Positions 5,889-9,824 of a stretch of 9,824 nucleotides of DNA are shown one piece after another. The DNA lies in NCBI GenBank assembly GCA_016795125.1, contig JAEUIG010000198.1, positions 1 to 9,824 of the forward strand. Reading direction: 5' to 3'. Position 1 is the stretch's first letter; each line of letters starts with the position of its first letter. This DNA is from Planctomycetaceae bacterium. GTDB taxonomy: Bacteria > Planctomycetota > Planctomycetia > Planctomycetales > Planctomycetaceae. Under the pieces are notes generated by a model. It was not told where the DNA came from. It ran no database searches and saw nothing but the letters and a program-made list of their open reading frames with translations. Made by a program: the position numbers and the translations under genes.

Positions 5889-8800
5889 ATGTTGATGAAA
5901 CTCATGCCGCTGGCAAACCGCAGCACGCTCCAGGGGGGCGGCCCGTTGTTGTGGATGGCTCTGGTCGCGCTCAGTGCGTCGACCGGCTGCATGTCCGGCT
6001 CCAACACGCCGGACTCCGTCATCCGCGGCTCCATGCCGGACACCACGTCCGAAGCGGGCCCCGACCTGCTCGTCGTTTCCGCGACGAAGGTCTGGTCGGA
6101 GACCGGCATCGAGTTGGCCGCGGGTGAATCCATCAACTTCACGGCCCGCGGGGAGATCGTCGCCGGGCCGGGCCGCGGGCAGACCGAAGCCACCCCGGCC
6201 AGGATTCCACCAGAGGGGACGTTCCTGTTCGACGAGACCGTCATCGACCGCAATTTCCCGCTGCCGGCCGCGGGCGGCGGACCCGCTCCCTGCTACGGCC
6301 TGATCGGCCGCATCGGCGACGGCGAGCCGTTCTTCATTGGCCGCACGCGCAGCATCGTGGCGCAAAACGCCGGCAAGCTGCAGCTCGGCGTGAACGACTT
6401 CGACGTCTCCGACAACAGCGGCGAGTTCCTGGTGCAGATCGAGTTGGGCGGAACGGCGCGTCCGGTGCTGCAGGAGCGCATCGTGGAGACCACGGCCGAA
6501 GGCGCAGCACCCGCGCCGAACAGTTCGGTCGTCGTATTCTATGTCGACGGTCTGCGCCCCGACGTCATCCGCGAAATGGCCGCGCTCGGCCACCTGCCGA
6601 ACATCCGGCGTCAGTTCCTCGAGAACGGCGCATGGGTCGAGCATGCGTTCACGGCATTCCCGTCGGACACGATCACCTCGAACGGCACGATGTGGACCGG
6701 CTGCTTTGCCGACCGCCACGGCATCAAGGGGCAGGTCAGCTTCTCGCGCCGGCGGCTCGATGCCCAGTCGTTCCTCGATCCTTTCGGGCCGCAACGGAGC
6801 GCTCAGTGGCTCTCGCCGTCCGGCGCCGACCTGGCGCTGCGGTCGTCCCAGGCGACGGCGATCGGACTGACACTCGGTACGGATGCTCGCGACGAGTGGC
6901 TCGACTTGCGTCACAGCAGCGTACCGCCGCTGTACGAACTCTTGCGGAATCGCGGCCACGACTGGGCCGTGGGCATGCTGCCCGTGATGACGGAGGTCCC
7001 GCCTCCGCTGTGGAGCCGCAGCATGGCGCGGTACATGCCGTACTTCCAGGCCCAGAAAGCCTGGGAGTACATGGACGATGCCAACGCCGACTACGCGATC
7101 CGCGGCCTGCTGGCCAGGCGCGAGCCGGTGACGATCATCTGGTTGCCGGAGACGGACTCCTGCAGTCACAAGTGCAGCCGCGGCCAGTTCGGCGTCGCGC
7201 GACGGACGATCGCCCGGGTCGACGAGCTGGTGGGAGGCATCGTCGAGGAACTGCGGGCGCAAGGTCGCCTCGAAAGCACGTACCTGCTGATGGTCAGCGA
7301 TCACGGTCACGTCGGCGGCCACGACCGGCACCTGTCGCACTTCGACCTGGCGACCGATTTCTTCTTCCGCCCGCGCGTCGTCAACTCCCAGGGGCAATGG
7401 GCCGGAGGCGGACTCGGCGTGTCGGTGCACATGCACCGGCATTGGAACCGGCACCCCGAGGATGGAGCGAAGGAGTTCGTCTTCATCGACGCCGAATCCG
7501 ACGGCGTGGCGCGCGTCTATCTGCCGCGCGGTCACTACCGCTCGCACGCCTGGCAGGGGGAGGAACGTCCTGGCGACCTGCTGCGTTACCGCCTCGACGA
7601 CGGCCGCGACCTCATCGACCTGCCCCGATCCCTCGCCAGCATCCACGCCGTCAACGGCGGCGGGGTCGTCGATCAGCCTGTCGATCTCGTGCTGATGAAA
7701 CTGACCGACACGTCCCTGCTGCTGACGACCAACGATCGCGGGCAGGCCGTCATCGAGCGGCGGCGGTCGGAGGACGGCCGCTGGGAGTATCGCTACTTCA
7801 CCGTGATGGACGTACAGCCGACCGAAGACGGCCACGTCCACTACGAAGAGCATTGGGGAACGGAGTCCGATCCGCTGGAACTCACGCAATCCGTGTCGCC
7901 GTCCCTGCTGGCCGAGTTCCACGACGAACGCTTCTGGCTGGAGCTGACCTGCAAAACCCGCTATCCGGACTCCGTCGTGACGTTGGCGCGGCATATGCTC
8001 TGGGACGAGGAACTGGAGGCCGTCGAACGCGAACACGCACCGGACCTGGTCGTGACGGCGCGTTCGGGTTGGTATTTCTCCACGGATGCCTCGCCCGGGA
8101 CGATGCACGGCTATCCATTGCCGGAGGCGATGCGGGCGTCGTTCTTCGTCAGCGGCCCGCGGGTGCGGCGCGGTGCGCGGATTACCGCGCCGGCGCGGCT
8201 GGCCGACTTGACGCCGACGATCCTCGACATGGTCGGACTGTGGGACGAAGCGTCGCAGGAGACGACGTTTGACGGTCACCCGCTGCGCTCGATGTATCGC
8301 GGCTCGGTGGAATACGCGGCCACGCCGACGCCGGTCTACTGGCCGGACGTCGACCTGCAGGCATGGCGCCGATTGACCTACACGCCGCTGGAACGGTCCA
8401 CCCTGATGCCACGGTCGATTCACCGCCCGTCGGCACTGATCGACATCAACAACATCGCCTACGGCGCCGCGCTCATTCCTGACATGAGCATTTTCCGGCT
8501 GATGGACGATGCGATCTCGCCCATCTCCGGCGGCCGGCAGCCAATGACCGCTCTGGCCGACAACTTCGAAGGGTTCCTCAGGAAGCGACGGAATCCGCTG
8601 GTCTCGCAGGTGGCACAGGTCCCGGATGTGCCGGGAGTCGCGCTGGCAGACTACAGCGTCACGTCGCAGGGGAACCTGCAGCGGATGGACCGCGCCATCG
8701 ACTGGGTGCAGAACGCCGGAGAATCCATCGACCAGAAACTGGCCGCACCCATCAAGCGCGAGACGCTGCCGCTGACGCGTCCCATCAATCGCTCGATCGA

Positions 8801-9065
8801 CGCCGCCCAGCAGGGGTTCTGGGAGCTGTACCGCTTCGGACAACGGACGGCAATCAAGGTGGTGGACGAGATCGTCCTCAATGGCGTGGAAGACAGCACC
8901 GGCCGAGTGCTGAATGCGATGGACCCGATCCCGAACGAGGTGCGGCTGTCTGCGGAGGATTCGGGATCCGGGATTCAGGACTCAGGGGCGGGACACATCC
9001 CCCTCTCCCCCGCGAAAAGCGCAGAAGACAGCCGCGACGCGATTCGGGGGAGAGGGCCGGGGTGA
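5889..9065 (+). CDS. Exported LecA-like / phosphodiesterase-fold protein
   Basis: A 1058-residue exported protein. Residues 1-34 look like a signal peptide (hydrophobic 19-30) ending at Cys34 in STGC, an imperfect lipobox, so a lipoprotein is possible. Residues 58-187 resemble the LecA/PA-IL galactose-binding domain (ATKVWSETGIELAAGE; LIGRIGDGEPFFIG; LQLGVNDFDVSDNSGEF). From 212 comes an alkaline-phosphatase-fold domain of the type I phosphodiesterase/nucleotide pyrophosphatase kind. The expected two-metal ligands are all present: Asp220 (YVDGLRPD), Asp423 and His427 (TDSCSH), Asp471 and His472 (SDHGH), His740 (TMHGY). Thr261 or Thr263 (PSDTITSNG) would be the nucleophile. An active hydrolase of phosphodiester or related bonds at the cell envelope is likely; the substrate is unknown. 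About 268 residues lie between His472 and His740, and 800-1020 match no domain I recognise. Residues ~1023-1058 are encoded by repeat DNA. ATG 5889 has GGAG upstream. Confidence 0.85.
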   Translation: MLMKLMPLANRSTLQGGGPLLWMALVALSASTGCMSGSNTPDSVIRGSMPDTTSEAGPDLLVVSATKVWSETGIELAAGESINFTARGEIVAGPGRGQTEATPARIPPEGTFLFDETVIDRNFPLPAAGGGPAPCYGLIGRIGDGEPFFIGRTRSIVAQNAGKLQLGVNDFDVSDNSGEFLVQIELGGTARPVLQERIVETTAEGAAPAPNSSVVVFYVDGLRPDVIREMAALGHLPNIRRQFLENGAWVEHAFTAFPSDTITSNGTMWTGCFADRHGIKGQVSFSRRRLDAQSFLDPFGPQRSAQWLSPSGADLALRSSQATAIGLTLGTDARDEWLDLRHSSVPPLYELLRNRGHDWAVGMLPVMTEVPPPLWSRSMARYMPYFQAQKAWEYMDDANADYAIRGLLARREPVTIIWLPETDSCSHKCSRGQFGVARRTIARVDELVGGIVEELRAQGRLESTYLLMVSDHGHVGGHDRHLSHFDLATDFFFRPRVVNSQGQWAGGGLGVSVHMHRHWNRHPEDGAKEFVFIDAESDGVARVYLPRGHYRSHAWQGEERPGDLLRYRLDDGRDLIDLPRSLASIHAVNGGGVVDQPVDLVLMKLTDTSLLLTTNDRGQAVIERRRSEDGRWEYRYFTVMDVQPTEDGHVHYEEHWGTESDPLELTQSVSPSLLAEFHDERFWLELTCKTRYPDSVVTLARHMLWDEELEAVEREHAPDLVVTARSGWYFSTDASPGTMHGYPLPEAMRASFFVSGPRVRRGARITAPARLADLTPTILDMVGLWDEASQETTFDGHPLRSMYRGSVEYAATPTPVYWPDVDLQAWRRLTYTPLERSTLMPRSIHRPSALIDINNIAYGAALIPDMSIFRLMDDAISPISGGRQPMTALADNFEGFLRKRRNPLVSQVAQVPDVPGVALADYSVTSQGNLQRMDRAIDWVQNAGESIDQKLAAPIKRETLPLTRPINRSIDAAQQGFWELYRFGQRTAIKVVDEIVLNGVEDSTGRVLNAMDPIPNEVRLSAEDSGSGIQDSGAGHIPLSPAKSAEDSRDAIRGRGPG
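8957..8984. repeat. Short imperfect tandem repeat in the CDS end
   Basis: Two adjacent 14-base units, 8957-8970 and 8971-8984, both begin GGATTC and agree at about 10 of 14 positions. They encode EDSGSGIQDSG in the + gene. Repeats of the GGATTCGGGATT type occur as intergenic clutter in several high-GC genomes, and here they sit inside the annotated C-terminus. Confidence 0.5.
9001..9065. repeat. Palindromic dispersed repeat supplying a stop codon
   Basis: CCCTCTCCCCCG (9001-9012) and CGGGGGAGAGGG (9045-9056) form a perfect 12-bp stem around a 32-base loop, followed by CCGGGGTGAGGGG. This CCCTCTCCCCC...GGGGGAGAGGGCCGGGGTGAGGGG form is a familiar dispersed bacterial repeat whose complement gives the spurious peptide LTPALSP. 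The TGA stop of the upstream gene (9063-9065) is the TGA in GGGGTGAGGGG. The stem may also terminate transcription before hemH, which starts 46 bases later; that is inference. Confidence 0.75.
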
Positions 9066-9111
9066 GGGGTCCAGAATTGGTCATTGCGCGCTGCGTCGCT
9101 AAGCTGAGCGC

Positions 9112-9824
9112 ATGAATTACGATGCGCTGCTGGTGGTCGGCTTCGGCGGTCCGGAAGGGCCGGACGATGTCATGCCGTTTTTGGAAAACGTGCTGCGCGG
9201 GCGCAATGTTCCCCGCGAACGGATGCTCGAAGTCGCCGAGCACTATCAGCACTTCGGCGGCGTCAGCCCGATCAACGCCCAGGTCCGCGCACTCATCGCG
9301 GCTCTCGAACCGGAACTGCGGGCACACGGCATCGACCTGCCGATCTACTGGGGCAATCGCAATTGGCACCCGTTGCTGCCGGACACGCTGCAGGCGATGT
9401 CGACGGCCGGCGTGCAGCGTGGACTCGCGTTCTTCGTTTCCGCCTACAGCTCGTACTCAGGCTGTCGCCAGTATCGCGAGAACGTCGCCGCCGCGCGAGA
9501 CGCCACCGGACCGGCGGCGCCCGAGATCGACAAGCTCCGTGCGTTTTACAATCACCCGGACTTCGTCGCGGCCAACGCCGACCGGCTGCGCGACGCGCTG
9601 AATCAGCTCCCTGAAGCAGAACGGAGCACGGCCCGAATTGCATTCACGGCGCATAGCATTCCGTCGTCAATGGCCGCCGGATGCGATTACGAACGCCAGC
9701 TGACAGAGACCGCGCGGCTGGTGGCCGAAGAGTGCGGCATCCGTGCGGATCGCTGGCGGCTGGTGTATCAGAGCCGCAGCGGGCGTCCGGAAGACCCGTG
9801 GCTCGCGCCCGATATCGTCGATCA
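9112..9824 (+). CDS. hemH: Ferrochelatase, N-terminal 237 residues, partial
   Basis: The frame runs from ATG 9112 to the window end without a stop (237 codons plus two bases). The enzyme inserts ferrous iron into a porphyrin: protoporphyrin IX in the classical route, or coproporphyrin III if the cell uses the CpfC route. Diagnostic blocks are LLVVGFGGPEGPDDVMPFLE (6-25), HYQHFGGVSPIN (44-55), YWGNRNWHP (79-87), FFVSAYSSYSGCRQYRENV (107-125), and FTAHSIP (178-184) with catalytic His181. YQSRSGRPEDPWLAPDI (219-235) is the conserved stretch just before the second half. The later catalytic Glu lies beyond the window. It is on the same strand as the large 5889 gene, but a palindromic repeat lies between them, so co-transcription is uncertain. 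No Shine-Dalgarno is obvious. Confidence 0.95.
   Translation, partial: MNYDALLVVGFGGPEGPDDVMPFLENVLRGRNVPRERMLEVAEHYQHFGGVSPINAQVRALIAALEPELRAHGIDLPIYWGNRNWHPLLPDTLQAMSTAGVQRGLAFFVSAYSSYSGCRQYRENVAAARDATGPAAPEIDKLRAFYNHPDFVAANADRLRDALNQLPEAERSTARIAFTAHSIPSSMAAGCDYERQLTETARLVAEECGIRADRWRLVYQSRSGRPEDPWLAPDIVD

Noticed and set aside
6632..8272. A 546-codon + strand frame inside the large gene.
   Set aside because: It is an alternative frame of the phosphodiesterase-fold gene; its product is arginine-rich, without domains.
5655..8843. A 1062-codon open frame on the minus strand, antisense to the large + gene.
   Set aside because: Its translation is rich in Arg, His, Val and Gln with no recognisable domain. 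The opposite strand encodes a protein with clear catalytic motifs. Long antisense frames are expected in GC-rich genes with strong third-position bias.
1267..9824. A single heme operon linking hemC and hemH.
   Set aside because: They are on opposite strands with three intervening genes that are not heme genes, and several strand switches.

Overview
The window is high-GC, densely coded bacterial DNA that reads most like a member of the Planctomycetota. The clearest pointer is the partial first gene, the C-terminal end of a DUF1553 (PSD1) protein, a family greatly expanded in planctomycetes. A lectin-like domain joined to an alkaline-phosphatase-fold enzyme, a lone hpnE gene, and dispersed palindromic repeats at gene ends fit the same group. 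The assignment is inference from gene content; no rRNA or other phylogenetic marker is present.

Layout. 1-972 (+): the DUF1553 gene end, then a small unrecognised gene (505-972) of visibly lower GC. 973-1266: a convergent gap packed with stem-loops and one dispersed repeat. 1267-3059 (-): a two-gene unit, a ComF-family phosphoribosyltransferase followed by hemC (hydroxymethylbilane synthase), overlapping by a TTGA junction. 3141-4553 (+): hpnE, a squalene-pathway FAD enzyme divergent from comF. 4597-5682 (-): an ATP-grasp-like protein converging on hpnE. The two convergent genes share one nearly perfect palindrome whose mirror-image ends contain both stop codons. 5889-9065 (+): a 1058-residue exported alkaline-phosphatase/phosphodiesterase-fold protein with an N-terminal LecA-like domain; its last ~36 codons and its stop lie in repeat DNA. 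9112-9824 (+): ferrochelatase hemH, cut by the window end.

How the genes relate. hemC and hemH belong to the same tetrapyrrole/heme pathway but sit on opposite strands about 7 kb apart, so they are not one operon here. hpnE belongs to squalene/hopanoid precursor synthesis; its usual partners hpnC and hpnD are absent from the window. I see no defence system, CRISPR array, integrase, transposase gene, tRNA or rRNA. The most unusual feature is the repeated placement of palindromic repeats at gene 3' ends, where they supply stop codons and probably terminators.
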